Positions 52,510 through 63,589 of a stretch of 64,000 nt of DNA are shown here, piece by piece. The stretch spans positions 31,562,496 to 31,626,495 of the forward strand of contig NW_004454156.1 in the NCBI RefSeq assembly GCF_000283155.1, read 5' to 3'. The notes below the pieces were generated by a model. It searched no databases. It was not told the DNA's origin and saw only the letters and a list, made by a program, of their open reading frames with translations. The DNA comes from Ceratotherium simum simum. Its lineage: Eukaryota > Chordata > Mammalia > Perissodactyla > Rhinocerotidae. The translations under genes and the position numbers were made by a program. How positions within the stretch are numbered: the stretch's first letter is position 1; each line of letters starts with the position of its first letter.

Positions 52510-52738
52510 TGGGCATTGTAGTGCAGTGGAAAGAGCTTAATGTTGGAATCAAACAAAGCTGGGTTCTAATCCAGCACTGAAACTTAGCAGCTGGATGATG
52601 GGCAAAGTAGATAACCTTACTGACCCTTGGTTTTCCCATCTGTAAAAAGAGATAATATGGAGATTAAATAGAACAACCTATCTGAGGTGTCTGAATGCAG
52701 TAGCCTGCACATAGTAGATACTCCATAATTCTTCATTC
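52510..52738 (+). mobile_element. MIR SINE
   Basis: 'gtagtgcagtggaaagagct' at 52518-52537, 'cagctggatgatgggcaaag' and 'ttcccatctgtaaaaagaga' form a near-complete forward MIR. Confidence 0.82.
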
Positions 52739-52744
52739 AAGACA

Positions 52745-52980
52745 GAGTGGCCCAGAAAGAGCATGGGACTTGAGGTTAGACAGATCTGGTCTAAAATGTT
52801 GGTTCTGCCAGCTACAAGCCCTGTAACCTTGGGCCAATGACATCTTCTCTGAGCTTCAGTTTTCTCATCAATAAAACAAGGCTGACAGCAACTACCTTAG
52901 AAAGAACTGTTGTGAAAAGAAGAGCTAATGGGGGTATATGTATGAACAATGGAGAGTATCTAATAGCAACAGTAAGTGTG
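52745..52980 (+). mobile_element. MIR SINE
   Basis: 'cagaaagagcatgggacttg' at 52753-52772, 'ctgtaaccttgggccaatga', and 'agcttcagttttctcatcaa' at 52852-52871. It is arranged head-to-tail with the preceding MIR. Confidence 0.82.
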
Positions 52981-53019
52981 TTGATTCCCCCTCTTCCTTT
53001 CCTTGGAGAGGGGAATGGG

Positions 53020-53200
53020 AGTATTCATTCATTCACCCAACATTTAGGAATGCTGTCTATGTTACAGGTTACAGGTCCTGGGCTCATTCCTGGGGGACTA
53101 AGAGGAGCTCTTAGGGCTCACCATCTTTGGGGAGGAGACTGACTGCTGTGGAGATAATCACAATACCACTTGGAAGGTGCTTAGACTGATGGAGCTGTGT
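53020..53200 (-). mobile_element. L2 LINE 3' fragment, reverse
   Basis: 'ttcattcattcacccaacat' at 53023-53042, 'aggtcctgggctcattcctg' and 'ggggaggagactgactgctg' fit a reverse L2 terminus. Confidence 0.55.
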
Positions 53201-53862
53201 GCAAAGTGCCCTTGCCAACCTATGGGCAACGGACCCATGCCTTATCTTCCTCCAGCATGGAGGTGCCCCTACATGACATGGGGTCAACCCAGATGGAACA
53301 TTAGCAGCCCCTGCTCTTTGGCTCAGATACCTCCCCAGGAACAATTGTGGCCTCTGTCTCCCCTGGCCTTCTTCAGCCATCCTATGGCACTGTTCTGGCT
53401 TAGTGAATGACCAGAACTCCATTCCAGTGACATTCCTGGGTTCCCTTTCCCGAGCTTCCCTTCGCTGTGGTTTATTGAAACCTCTGGAACATTCTGCCCC
53501 CTTCTCCTAATTCCCTCTCCAAATAGCTGTCCCTGCTCAGCTCTCGTGGACTATGTCACTTTAGCTTACCTGAAGATTCCTGCTCTCCAGTACTGTAGGC
53601 CTAACCCCCAACCCAGCCTCTCTCTGGCAAATAATAAGCATTAGCAGGGCTTGAATGTGGTTGGAGACAGGAGTGAGGTGAGCCATTCCAGGTCAAATTT
53701 GGGATGCCAAGCTTCTCCGGAGGGCAACTAGTCAGGGCCAAATAGGCATCTATTTGAATGAGAGTCTGAGGATCTTCCTAAGTGCAGTGAGAACCAACGC
53801 TCACAGGTGGAGTTCAAGGCAATGAGCCAGGATTGGAGGGGAGACAGGGCGGATCAATATCC
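53201..53862. other. Non-coding stretch without recognised elements
   Basis: Nothing is recognised across 0.66 kb. Frames have no domain. Confidence 0.4.
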
Positions 53863-53864
53863 TG

Positions 53865-55020
53865 AGTGGTATCTTTCACAAATTCATCCTTTAAACACCC
53901 ACTATGTGGTGGCCCAGTTCTAGGTGCTGGAGATACAGTGGTGAATAAGGTAGATAAGGTGGGAGACAGACAACAGACACGCAAATATGTCATTATATAG
54001 TGTGTTAGCTGGGATATGAGCTACAGAGATAAGTAAAGCAGAAGAAGGGGATAGAGAATGCCATAGATTGGGATGAGTTCACGTTAAAATAGTGTGACCA
54101 GGGAAGGTCTTGAGAAAGCGACACTTGAGTAAAAATCTGAACCAGGCGAGGGACAGAGTCACGTGGGTATCTGGGAGATCATTCCAGGTAGGAGAGAGCA
54201 AAGGAAATGGCCCTGAAGTTAGGGCACACCTGTTGTGTTCAAACTACAGCCAGTGTTTGGACTTCTATGGCTCTGAATCCCTTTCGCATCGTGGGGATGA
54301 GGTCAGAGAAATAACAGAGTGTGTAGAAATAACAGGAGGTGAAGATCATGTAGCGTCTGGTCAGACCTGGCAGTGACTTTGACTGTGACTCTACGCAAGA
54401 TGGGAGCCACCGGATGGTTTGGAGCAGTGGAAGGGCAGACTGACATTTTCCAGTGTCATTCTGCTTTGCTGAGAATATACTGAGTGGACGAGGGCAGGAG
54501 AACCAGTTAGGAGGTGACTGCAATAGCCAGGCGAGAGCTGGTCGGACTCTGGATTCTGGATAGATTTTGACAGTAAGGACGACAGATTGGCTGATGAATT
54601 AGATTGGGAGTGAGGAGGGATAGCGAGAGAACGAGCATTCTAGGAAGACGCCAAGGTTTGCGGTCGAAGACAGAGTTGCCTAAGTTGACTTAGATGGGGA
54701 AGCTGAGGGAGAAGTGGGTTTGGGGGGAAGATCAGGAGTTCAGTTTTGGACACGTGAACTTGAATGTCTATCAGATGTCCCAAGGAGACACTGCATAGCA
54801 GTCTTGGATACATGAGTCTAGAGTTCTGGCTTTCAAAACCATGCCACTGGGTGAGATCAACAAAGGAGTCAAGGCGTGGGTGCAGGTAGAGAAGAGAAGA
54901 GGGCAGCACAGCACTGAGCCCTGACCCCAGACCCCGGCCAATGTGGAGAGGTAGAGAGATGATCAGGAACGAATAGACGAGACTGACAAGGAACAGCCAG
55001 TGAGGCAAGGGGAAACCATG
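53865..55020 (-). mobile_element. Long L2 LINE 3' region, reverse
   Basis: About 1.15 kb in reverse L2 order: 'taaacacccactatgtggtg' at 53893-53912, 'agtgtgaccagggaaggtct' near 54092, 'gatcattccaggtaggagag' near 54178, 'agaaccagttaggaggtgac' at 54500-54519, 'ggaagatcaggagttcagtt' near 54726, and 'gagaagagaagagggcagca' near 54890. No coding frame is intact. The 157-codon minus frame at 54640-55113 lies within it. Confidence 0.78.
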
Positions 55021-55023
55021 GTG

Positions 55024-56165
55024 AGTGTCCAAAAGACACATCGGATCAAGGATTGTTATCCAAAATATGCAAAGAACTGTTAACACCCAACAATAAGAGA
55101 ACAAACAACTCAATGAAAACGTGGGCCAAAGACTGTAATAGACATCTCACCAGAAAAGATAGACAGATGGCAAATAAGCATATGAAAAGATGCTCCACAT
55201 CATATGTCATCAGGGAAACGCAAAGTCAAACAACAATGAGATACTACTGCACACCTATTAGAATGGCCAAAATCCGGAACACTGACAACACCAAATGCTG
55301 GTGAGGATGTGGAGAAACAGGAACTCTCATTCATTGCTGGTGGGAGTGCAAGAGGGTACAGCCACTTTGGAAGACAGTTTGATGGTTTCTTACAAAACTG
55401 AACACATCCTTACAAGGTATCGTGCTCCCTGGTATTTACTCAAAGGAGTTGAAAATTTATGTCCACACAAAAACCTGCACACAGACAGCAGCTTTATTTA
55501 TAATTGCCAAAACTTAGAAGCAATCAAGATGTCCCTCAGTAGGTGAATGGATAAATAAACTGTGGTACATCCAGACAATGGGATATTATTCAGTGCTAAA
55601 CAGAAATGAACTATCAGGCCGTGAAAAGATGTGGAGGAACCTTAAATGCAAATTACTAAATGAAAGAAGCCAGTCTAAAGAGGCTACATACTGTGTGATT
55701 CCAACTATAAGACATTCTGGAAAAGGCAAAACTATGGAGACAATAAGAAGATCATGGTTGCTGGGGACATGAGGGCAAGGTAGGGATGAGTAGGCAGAGC
55801 AGAGAGGATTTTTAGGGCAGTGAAAATACGAAAATATGATATTATAATTATAATTATAATTATAATCAGTGAAAATATGATATTATAATGACGGATACAT
55901 GTCATTATACATTTGTCCAAATTCAGAGAATGCACAACACCAAGAACGAATCATAATGTAAACTATGGACTGTGGAAGATTACCATGTGTCAATGTAGGT
56001 TCATCTTTGGTAACAAATGTACCACTCTGCTGAGTGACGTTAATAATGGGGGAGGCTATGCATGTGTGAGGGCAGGAGTTACATGGGAAATCTCTGTACC
56101 TTTCTCTCGATCTTGATGTGAACCTAAAACTGCTCTAAAGAAATAAAGTCTTTAATAAAAAAAAA
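55024..56165 (+). mobile_element. 5'-truncated L1 LINE, ORF2 end and 3'UTR
   Basis: About 1.14 kb with clear L1 wording: 'tgcaaagaactgttaacacc' near 55068, 'aagcatatgaaaagatgctc' at 55176-55195, 'tgctggtgaggatgtggaga' at 55295-55314, 'ggatattattcagtgctaaa' at 55581-55600, and 'aaataaagtctttaataaaa' at 56141-56160 with an A-rich tail. The 83-codon frame at 55053-55304 is the decayed C-terminal end of ORF2. A short TTATAA-type repeat lies at 55844-55867. The element is dead. Confidence 0.88.
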
Positions 56166-56167
56166 AT

Positions 56168-56216
56168 TTAGTAGGTGCTCAATAAATGCTTGTAGAATGA
56201 GTGCATGAGTGCAGGT
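56168..56216 (+). mobile_element. L2 LINE 3' tip
   Basis: 'gtaggtgctcaataaatgct' at 56171-56190, followed by 'gtagaatgagtgcatgag', is the last part of an L2, directly after the L1 tail. Confidence 0.7.
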
Positions 56217-56642
56217 TCCCTAGGCATTGGACTTGATGAATCCTTACTGAGGGGAACTCCAGGAGCAGTAGTAAGCCTTTATTGTGCACTGACCGTGTAA
56301 TAGCCTGTGCCAGGCTTGTGCTCTCTAAACATGGGTCCACGTCCCCCAGCCACCCAGGGCTGCTGTTTCGAGGCCACTGACTCAGTTCAGAGCACCCCTT
56401 TCTCTCCTCCTCACCAAGCAGCCATCCTCCTCACTTCCAAAATCTCGCTCAGTTATGAGCTCACCTCCTCCGCAGAGCCACCTCTGATTGAGCTCGCCTG
56501 TCTCAGGCCCCAGCCTCCCTCTAGTTTCCTCAGGACAAAGGTGCAGGTCTGAGCTGCCTGCCAGCAGTTCCTTAGGTTTCTTTGTGTTTCTACATTTTTC
56601 TTTCTCTAGTGCCTCTCCCTCTACCTGAGTAAATTATTAAAA
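56217..56642. other. Non-coding stretch, possible degraded L2
   Basis: 'ctcacctcctccgcagagcc' at 56460-56479 resembles L2, but the match is weak. Nothing else is supported. Confidence 0.35.
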
Positions 56643-56644
56643 AA

Positions 56645-56765
56645 CTGCTGCTACTACTGCTGTTGTTGCTGCCGCTATCACTACTGCTACTATTACTACT
56701 ACTATTACTACTATTGCTATTGCTACGACTACTGTTACTACTACTTACTACTGTTACTACTACCT
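56645..56765. repeat. Imperfect trinucleotide tract (CTA/CTG/TTA)n
   Basis: About 120 bases of mixed CTG, CTA, TTA and TTG triplets in near-perfect phase, with one phase break around 56742. It reads as poly-Leu on plus and poly-Ser/Asn on minus, which explains the frames at 56663-57001 and 56590-56817. Confidence 0.93.
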
Positions 56766-56885
56766 GCCTTTTTGCTGAGCACTTGCCAGGTGCCAGCTCT
56801 CCACTATCCCCTTCCAAGTCTCATCTCATTGAATCCTCACAGCACCCTTCAGAAGAGCCCTATGATCCTATTTTAGTCACAACCA
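56766..56885 (-). mobile_element. MIR fragment
   Basis: 'ctgagcacttgccaggtgcc' at 56775-56794 and 'tctcatctcattgaatcctc' at 56819-56838 form the 3' half of a reverse MIR. Confidence 0.7.
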
Positions 56886-57855
56886 AGCATCCCATGCTCT
56901 TACTCAATAATTTATACTTCCTCTGGAGTCCTGATTCCTTTGTCCATCGCTTCTGCATCCAGGAGAGGCTCTGGAACAGAGATGGCGCAGGGCAAGGCTG
57001 AGGTGCAGGGGGTGATGGATGCTACATTTTGCCATGGGGAGTGCATGGGCTGGCTTCTCTGACGGAAGGGGTGTGGAGGTGGAGAAATGGAGGGAGGTGA
57101 GTTGAGAAATGAGGGACGCTCCAGGACCCATCAAGGGGGAACCTGACGACTCTGGAGAAAGCCATGGCCTCCCCCAGAAGCAGGGCTGCTTAAGCTATGA
57201 GAAGGGTCAGGAGTTGGGTCCAAACAACATGGATTTCCTCCTGGCAGTGAGCCCAGCCCAAGAGCCCCAGCTGAGGCCGAGAGGAGCCCCAGGGCCCCTG
57301 AGAAAGACACATGCGAGGGAAGCCATCAGTAGCACTGCCCTGCCCCATCTCAGCCTGAGCCCTTCTCTCCTCAAAGCAAACCAAACACTAGAGGCTGGCA
57401 GGGTCAAGAGGTCAGAGTGCACGGAAAGGTCAAAGGTCACAGGTCTTGCAGGCCTGTGGATGCTGATCCTGTAACTTCTAGTCAGGCAGGTGGGTGCTTC
57501 ATCTCAGTTCCGGGACCAACCCACGGGGTCGGCATTGGATCACACCCAGAAATTCCCAATTCCTGACTCAAGCTGTCTCCAGAGGGGCCTCCGGAAGACC
57601 CTGACCGCCCTGTGACAATGACACGTAGGGGGCTTCCTGGGGAGGGTCTCGGGGAGGGTTGGCTCCGCCACAGGAAGGGCACCGGGCACAATCAGACTCC
57701 CCAGCAGGGGCTTACACTAGTAACACCAGGACCCATCAGAAACCTCCACTGCTCCCACTGCTTACAGAAAAATCCGAATTTCTGGAATCCAAGGTCCCCA
57801 CCACCTCATCATTCTCATCTATAGAACCCCATGCTCTACAGTGAACCCCACTTCA
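56886..57855. other. Non-coding stretch, GC-rich, no recognised repeat
   Basis: This is 0.97 kb without clear repeats. The 121-codon plus frame at 57109-57474 is rich in Gly/Pro/Arg/Ser and has no domain. The overlapping minus frames of 64 and 77 codons are no better. If any hidden exon exists in this half of the window, this block is a reasonable place to test. Confidence 0.35.
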
Positions 57856-57859
57856 AAAT

Positions 57860-58155
57860 CATCTTTATTCTTAAGCATCTACTTTGTGCCAGACACTTTA
57901 CAGGCCTCGTGTCCTTCATCCAGCCATCCATTCAGCAAACACAGACTGAGGGATCATCCTGGGCCAGGCATTGTTCCAGGCCTTGGGCTTACAGGAGCAA
58001 ACAAGAGGGATGGGGGCCTGCCCTCACGCAGTTATACTCTAGTAAGGAATTATCTCCATTTTACAGGTGAGAAACTGAGGCTCAGAGAAGGTGATGGGCT
58101 ATAGGCATGGAGCAGTGATTTGAACACAGGTGGATTTGACTCCAAAGCAGTTTTT
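57860..58155 (-). mobile_element. MIR SINE, split by an L2 piece
   Basis: The left part has 'ctactttgtgccagacactt' at 57879-57898. The right part has 'ccattttacaggtgagaaac' at 58057-58076, then 'tgaggctcagagaaggtgat' and 'tgatttgaacacaggtggat'. A reverse L2 fragment lies between. Confidence 0.75.
57925..58045 (-). mobile_element. L2 LINE 3' fragment within MIR
   Basis: 'atccattcagcaaacacaga' at 57927-57946, 'ggcattgttccaggccttgg' at 57967-57986, and 'ctgccctcacgcagttatac' read as a reverse L2. Confidence 0.7.
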
Positions 58156-58159
58156 TTCA

Positions 58160-58470
58160 TCCCCATACTTCCCCACAAGCACTTGAAGCCCCCAGACCTT
58201 GGTGGTGGGCTTTGCATGAGCTGCTCCCTCATCCTGGAATGCTCTCCCCACCTCCTCTCCAGCCAGCTGATCCCCTTTCTTTCTTCGAGACCCTTCTCAA
58301 GCCTCACTTCCTCTAGGAAGCCTTTCCTGCACTCCCCTTCCCCTCCCAGACACCTCAAGTGGAGGCCCATGGACGGAGTTGCTCACACTCTTCTTTGACT
58401 GTTGGTCTCCACTGGAAGGTGGGTCCCTGTGGGCAGGACTGTGTCTCCTCAGGTCCGAGTGACTAATGTC
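58160..58470 (+). mobile_element. L2 LINE 3' region
   Basis: 'catgagctgctccctcatcc' at 58215-58234, 'tcctctaggaagcctttcct' at 58309-58328, and 'ccctgtgggcaggactgtgt' at 58426-58445 are forward L2 without the terminal tail. Confidence 0.7.
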
Positions 58471-59447
58471 CAATGTGACACAGGGTCTAGAGGCCCAGAG
58501 CCTGCTCAGCTCAACCTCCCCCTTGTCCTAAGATGCTTCCCCAGGGTTCAGCCAGGCATAGTTGGCATACCTCTCCCCTGGAAGAAAGTTTTGATGCCTA
58601 CTGAAATAATATGGCTTCTGGAAGAGCTGGCCTGAATCACTCACCCCACCGTGGAAACAAGGCCTCCAGAGCTGGCTTGGATGAGGAGCTCCCATCTGAA
58701 GGCCTTGCTGCCAAGGGTGCCCTGTAGGGGGCGCTGCAGGAGATGGGCTGTCTGGTGGTGGTGCCTGTGTTTTCTCCCCCTTCCCTACACCTTGGTCATC
58801 CTCCCAGTCTGGACTAGCCAACATTCCCAAAGCCAACTGGGCTGTCCTCTGCTGCTGCCACCGACTTTCTGCCATGTAAAGATACGAGCCGTGAGCAAGA
58901 CAAACAAGGTTCTTCTGGATCTGGCCTTGTCTTAGCTCCTTCACCTGGCCCCCCTTCCTCCCACTCAGATCTACATTATGAATTCCAGAAAGTTCTCAAA
59001 CGTTCTCTCAACATACCACACAGTTGTACATCTTGATGCCTCTGTACTTTGGCGCTCGCTGAAAGGGAAAGTGAGAGTCTCTATGTGCCATCGGCCAAGC
59101 CCTTGTCCAGAATCTCCAGGCTGAGAAACCACTTTCCTCTGCTTTTCCCAGTGACAGGGAACTTGGGCCAGGGCCAGAGAGAACTTCAGAAATTCTCCCT
59201 ATCTTAGTCACTTTTCTCCCCATGGACCCCACAGCTGGCCAGAGAGGGAGGTGGAAATTCCCTAGCGTAGGGGGACTTGTAACCTCTGCTCTCTGGGTGA
59301 GGACAAGGTGGAGACTCAGCACGACTCCACTTCCTTCCCTCTCTGGCCAGCCCGGCTCTGGGATCGAAGGGACAGGAGAGCAGGGCAGGGGGCAGAGGTT
59401 GGAAACCAGGCTGGGGAGTTTGGGGAAGGTGGGAGAAGTTGGAGGAG
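58471..59447. other. Non-coding stretch without recognised elements
   Basis: Unique sequence across 0.98 kb. Opposed frames of 138 and 152 codons on minus and 112 on plus have no domain. Nothing is supported. Confidence 0.35.
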
Positions 59448-59449
59448 GG

Positions 59450-59655
59450 GAACTAACATCAAACATTTATGGAGAACTACTGAGTTCCAGCACCTTTTGC
59501 AGATGCTATCTTATAAACCCCAAAGGCCATCATAACCCTAACAAGGTAGGACTGTGCTAATTCCCATTTTGTCGAGGCTAAAACTTAGGCTCAGAGAAAT
59601 AAAATGACCTGTCCAAGGTGGCAACCCCAGGTTCAAACTGGGTGGATGCTCATAT
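59450..59655 (-). mobile_element. MIR SINE
   Basis: 'ttcccattttgtcgaggcta' at 59561-59580, 'gaaataaaatgacctgtcca' and 'ccaggttcaaactgggtgga' form a reverse MIR. Confidence 0.72.
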
Positions 59656-60958
59656 CACCTGTACCCCTTGCCTCCAGACTCACCACACTGGCTGTTTCAG
59701 AAGCACAAAGACTCTTGAGAGCCCTCGAAGACTGATCCTAGAGCCAGGGAATGTTACATCACAAGATCACCCGTGCTGGTCCAAGGTGGTCTCTTTACCA
59801 TGTAGGAACAAAGGCCAGGGAGGATTTGCCCAGTTTCAACATCGGGAAGTGGCAGAACCAAGACTCAAATTCACATCTTTGATGCCAACCTCAGTGCTCT
59901 CTCCCTTCGGCCATCTACTCTAACGACAAACAGCTTTCTAGGCCAGGAAATCATGCCCTAAATCTACTCCAAGTCCCATAAGCACAGCTTCCACTCTCTG
60001 TCCTCAGTGGAGCGACAGGGTGACAAGGAAGAGCTCATTGCCCTTCTGCCATAGCTGGTGACCCCTCACCTACTGCAGTAGCCCCACCCACCTTCATGCC
60101 CCTTTCTGTAACCAATATCCTGTAACGCCCTTTGTACTATGCTGAAATGAAATTCCTAGTTAACCTATATACACAATTTAAAAAAATTAATAGGGTGCCC
60201 TCATTATAATATAAAAGAGAAATCAAATAGAAACAATTTATAATAAATTAATGGGTTTCCATTTATAAAGACTTGCACATGACTACATGGAAGACAATGA
60301 AATAGTCTGATGCTTGAAGTTATGCATAGAATCACCATGAATTTCACAGCTCCACATGTGGATGGATTCCGACGTTTCATTAGCAACTCGAAGGCCAGGG
60401 GTGGGGCTGCCGCGATGACGTGATTTTTTTGAAATGATCAACAACTCTTGGTAAGGCTCAAACCAAACAAAGTGGAATCTTCTCTGAATTTACAAAAACT
60501 GCTCCCTATTCAAATGCTTTGTGTTTGAATTTAAAGTGGAGTTAGGTTCTAGGTTCGGATAATTGTAAATGGGTTTTCACCAATATCTGGTGTCTGGTGG
60601 GATAGTCAAGGGTCCTGTGGGGTGTGGGACAGCTCTCGGCTGTGCAGGACTGTCCCGTGCACATCCCTGGCCCCTCCTACTATGTGCCCATAGTGCCCAT
60701 GGCTTGTGATGATAATCAAAAATCTGCCCACCAGTTTCCAAACTGCACCCAAGAGATAATACTGCCCCCATGGAGAGCCACTGATCACATTTTCAAGCTT
60801 TACTCAAAGATTATATCCCAACCTCTTAATGTCTTTCTAAGTTATTCAAGCCCTGTATTCAGTTGTGGCGTCCAGATGGAACAGGCAGCAAGCAAGAGGA
60901 GACAGAGTTCCAGAATTACTTGGGAAACCAGGTTACCTTGCTTACTGCTGTATTTCCA
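59656..60958. other. Mostly unassigned non-coding stretch
   Basis: A weak reverse MIR may occupy 59800-59890. AT-rich sequence at 60165-60260 precedes a segment at 60390-60425 with several CpGs and a TGACGTGA (CRE-like) word. No gene or named repeat is supported over the remainder. Confidence 0.3.
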
Positions 60959-60959
60959 G

Positions 60960-61008
60960 GCCTACCTGACACATACGAGATACTCAGTAAATATTCGTGA
61001 AATGAAAT
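60960..61008 (+). mobile_element. L2 LINE 3' tip
   Basis: 'tacctgacacatacgagata' at 60963-60982 and 'ctcagtaaatattcgtgaaa' at 60983-61002 read as a short L2 terminus, next to a MIR. Confidence 0.55.
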
Positions 61009-61165
61009 TGTTAGCTGTGTGGCCTTGGGAAAATTATTTAACCTTCCTGACTGTCAGTTCCCTTACAGAGAAATGATGGTCATACCATGGTGCTCTGGAG
61101 AGGATTAAACAAGACCAAGCATGAGAAGGCCCGGGACCCATAGAATGAGCTCAGCAACAATAAGT
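61009..61165 (+). mobile_element. MIR SINE
   Basis: 'agctgtgtggccttgggaaa' at 61013-61032, 'aattatttaaccttcctgac', and 'gctctggagaggattaaaca' near 61092 form a forward MIR. Confidence 0.75.
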
Positions 61166-61492
61166 TGACAGTGAAAATCTTGATCATGGGATGATTAGCT
61201 GGGATGAAATTCTGGATCACAGAAAAGCTAACAGAAGAGCGTTTCGAGTCAGCCTCGGACTAGACTTTTGGAAAGGTGGTTCCTTCCGGCCTTGAGATCC
61301 GGCAATTCTGAGGCGCGTGTCTAGACAGAGCTGGTGGTGAGGAGAGATGTTCCTGCCCACGCCTCCCTGCCTCGTGCACACCCACCTGAGGCCCTCTTTC
61401 ACTTGAGTCTAAACATTCCAGAAGGGAGCTCTCCCTCCATTCTGCTCCTCCGCCCTGCCGTTCAGGTGAAGGAGAAGAGAAGCCACACTTCT
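61166..61492. other. Non-coding stretch without recognised elements
   Basis: Nothing is supported here. Confidence 0.45.
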
Positions 61493-61494
61493 CC

Positions 61495-61690
61495 AGCACC
61501 TCCCATCTGCCAGGAGCTCTAAGTGTCCCCTAACCTATGTCATTACATCTCTTCCTCCTCACAATGGGACGAGGTGGGGAACAATATCCCACAGGTGAGG
61601 AAATGAGGCTCAGAGACGGCGAGCTCCTTGCTCAGGGGCTCAGAGTGAGTGTGGGCCCGTGCCTCCCGGAGCTGGCCTTCCTTCCAATGC
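61495..61690 (-). mobile_element. MIR SINE
   Basis: 'cacaggtgaggaaatgaggc' at 61590-61609, 'tcagagacggcgagctcctt', and an upstream 'atctgccaggagctctaagt' fit a reverse MIR. Confidence 0.68.
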
Positions 61691-61849
61691 AGCAGGAGAG
61701 GTTGACAGAGGCGCAGGCAGGGTACCCATGGGCATGTCCACCCCAGCCTGCCTCCCACTACCCAGGGTCCTGGGATTCACCAGGCACAGAGTGTGGTTCC
61801 TCTGCCCCCCACCACTGGTTCAGAGGGGCAGGGTTAAGACGGACTGGGA

Positions 61850-62010
61850 GAGAAGATAGGGAAAACGTTGGAAGGCCTTGAATGCCAGGGATATTGGGAG
61901 TAGACTGGAACTGAGGCGCTGGAAGGATTTCGAGCAGGACACAAGAGATGCTCAGTGAGATGCTTTAAGAAGACTCTACCCACAGTGATGGACGAGGAAA
62001 CTTCAAAACG
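61850..62010 (-). mobile_element. L2 LINE internal fragment, reverse
   Basis: 'ggaaggccttgaatgccagg' at 61870-61889, 'gatttcgagcaggacacaag' and 'tgctttaagaagactctacc' parallel the middle of the two long reverse L2 copies. Confidence 0.55.
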
Positions 62011-63366
62011 GGTCAGGAGGCTGCAAGTGGTCTCCTTGAATACTTCTCTCAATCTCCCATTTCACTGCCCTTTCCCCCTTAGCAGTGGGAGCTCCCAGGG
62101 CACATGGAGGCCCCACCAGCTCTCCCACCCAGAGGACGGTGGCTGCTGCCAGCCTCTGGAGGTCGGGGTCCACTGACTCTCTGTCTTGAATTCTAGCCTT
62201 GACTCTGCACAAAGGTGCCATGTGACCCAAGGTCCGTCGCTGCTACTCTTCTGGCCGCAGTCTCCATGTCGGCAAGGTGAGGGGATTGTACGAGTTGATT
62301 CTCAAGAGCTCTAAGTCCTTTTATTTTTGTGGAGAGGAAGATCCCAGGGCAGTAATGGGACATGAGTGAGAGGCAAGGACTGGCCCATGGAAGCCACGTG
62401 CACAAGTCACCAGAAAGGGTGGTGACCCCCAAAAGGAAGCCCAGCATATTCACAGGACGTCAGGCCCCAGGGGCAGGTCACTCCTGGTTCTTCTCCCATC
62501 TTGAGGAGAGGGGAAGGAGGACAACAGCAAGGTTGGGCCACCCAGAGCTCCTGGGACACAGCCAGCTTGCCCTTGAGGGTTGGCAGCCCAGTGGTGAGCA
62601 CCGCTTAGAGAGACCGGGCAGGTTCTTCTCAGGTGGGGGTGCCTCAGAACCCCTAGGATGAAGGGGAGGCCAAGTCCTGCAGGTTCCTTTGGTGATGACA
62701 GCTGCTTTGCTTTTGTGGAGAGGCAACAGAATTCCTTTGGAGCAAGATTTCCTTCCTCCATTTATTTATTTACTTTTTGCCGAGTGATTCAGCGAAACAA
62801 CCTCAAAACCAGTCTCCAATGGGAGGCAGGAAGAACCAAACCCTCAAACATCAATGTCCCTGTGAGGTTTGGCCTTGTGGAACTTTCCTTAAAATAACTG
62901 CATCAGGAGATGCTCGGGGTGGGGGTGGGGGGAGAGGGTGGCTTGAAAGCAGAGGTCTGCGGGGCTTCTGAAGGACTCAGAGAAGTGGAATGAAGACTCT
63001 CAACAGCTTCCCTGTGCCTTTTCTCCACAGCAAGGGCTTGGATGGGTGTCGTAGCATTGGTATCCCCCACCTCACAGATTCCAGAAGGTGCCACCTTCCT
63101 GAGGAAGGAATGAGCCAGAGGTTTGAACTGCACGATGCAAGAGAAGTGAATGGAGTGACAGGCACTAGGGTTGTAGCAGTGGACTATGAACTGGAACCTT
63201 CCTGCCCCATGTCCATATGTTCTTCACCCATGCTGTAATACATCCCAATTCCTGATGCAACGGTTTTGGTTCCTTTAATTTGATGGGAAAAACAAATAAG
63301 GCAAAAAGTCTTTCTCTTTGTTATAATTCATCTGAATTGGAAACAGGCCAAAAAGATAAAAGGTTG
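62011..63366. other. Non-coding stretch, GC-rich, no recognised repeat
   Basis: This is 1.36 kb with only a short ATTT-type run at 62760-62776 and a strong G-quadruplex motif at 62916-62938. Frames of up to 103 codons on both strands overlap and have no domain. Confidence 0.35.
62916..62938 (+). other. G-quadruplex motif
   Basis: G runs of 4, 5, 6 and 3 bases are separated by single T loops and a three-base AGA loop. This is the strongest such motif I see in the window. Confidence 0.8.
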
Positions 63367-63369
63367 TGG

Positions 63370-63465
63370 CGGAAAGAGTGCCAGACTGGAAATTCAGGAG
63401 ACACGGGCTCTATTTCGGCTTTGGCATTGTATTAAGCCGTGGGACCTTGCATAGGTCACTTCCCT
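63370..63465 (+). mobile_element. MIR-like SINE fragment
   Basis: 'cggaaagagtgccagactgg' at 63370-63389 and 'gggaccttgcataggtcact' at 63441-63460 give forward MIR order. Confidence 0.65.
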
Positions 63466-63589
63466 AAGGACATAGAGATCCCCAGGTTCAGGGACACCCA
63501 GTGTGTCTAACCAGGAAGTCGGGTCGGATCTGAGAACAGAGTTGCCGATGGGCATAGCAAGGAGGGGTGGAAGCCCTCGCCCGAGAGTC

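Noticed and set aside
55053..55304. 83-codon frame similar to a reverse-transcriptase protein end
   Set aside because: It is the decayed C-terminal end of L1 ORF2 in a 5'-truncated element, not a host gene.
56590..57001. Poly-Leu and poly-Ser/Asn frames
   Set aside because: They are translations of the CTN trinucleotide tract.
57109..57474. 121-codon plus frame, Gly/Pro/Arg-rich
   Set aside because: I considered it as an exon, but found no domain or convincing splice sites and opposed frames overlap it. It is only noted as a place to test.
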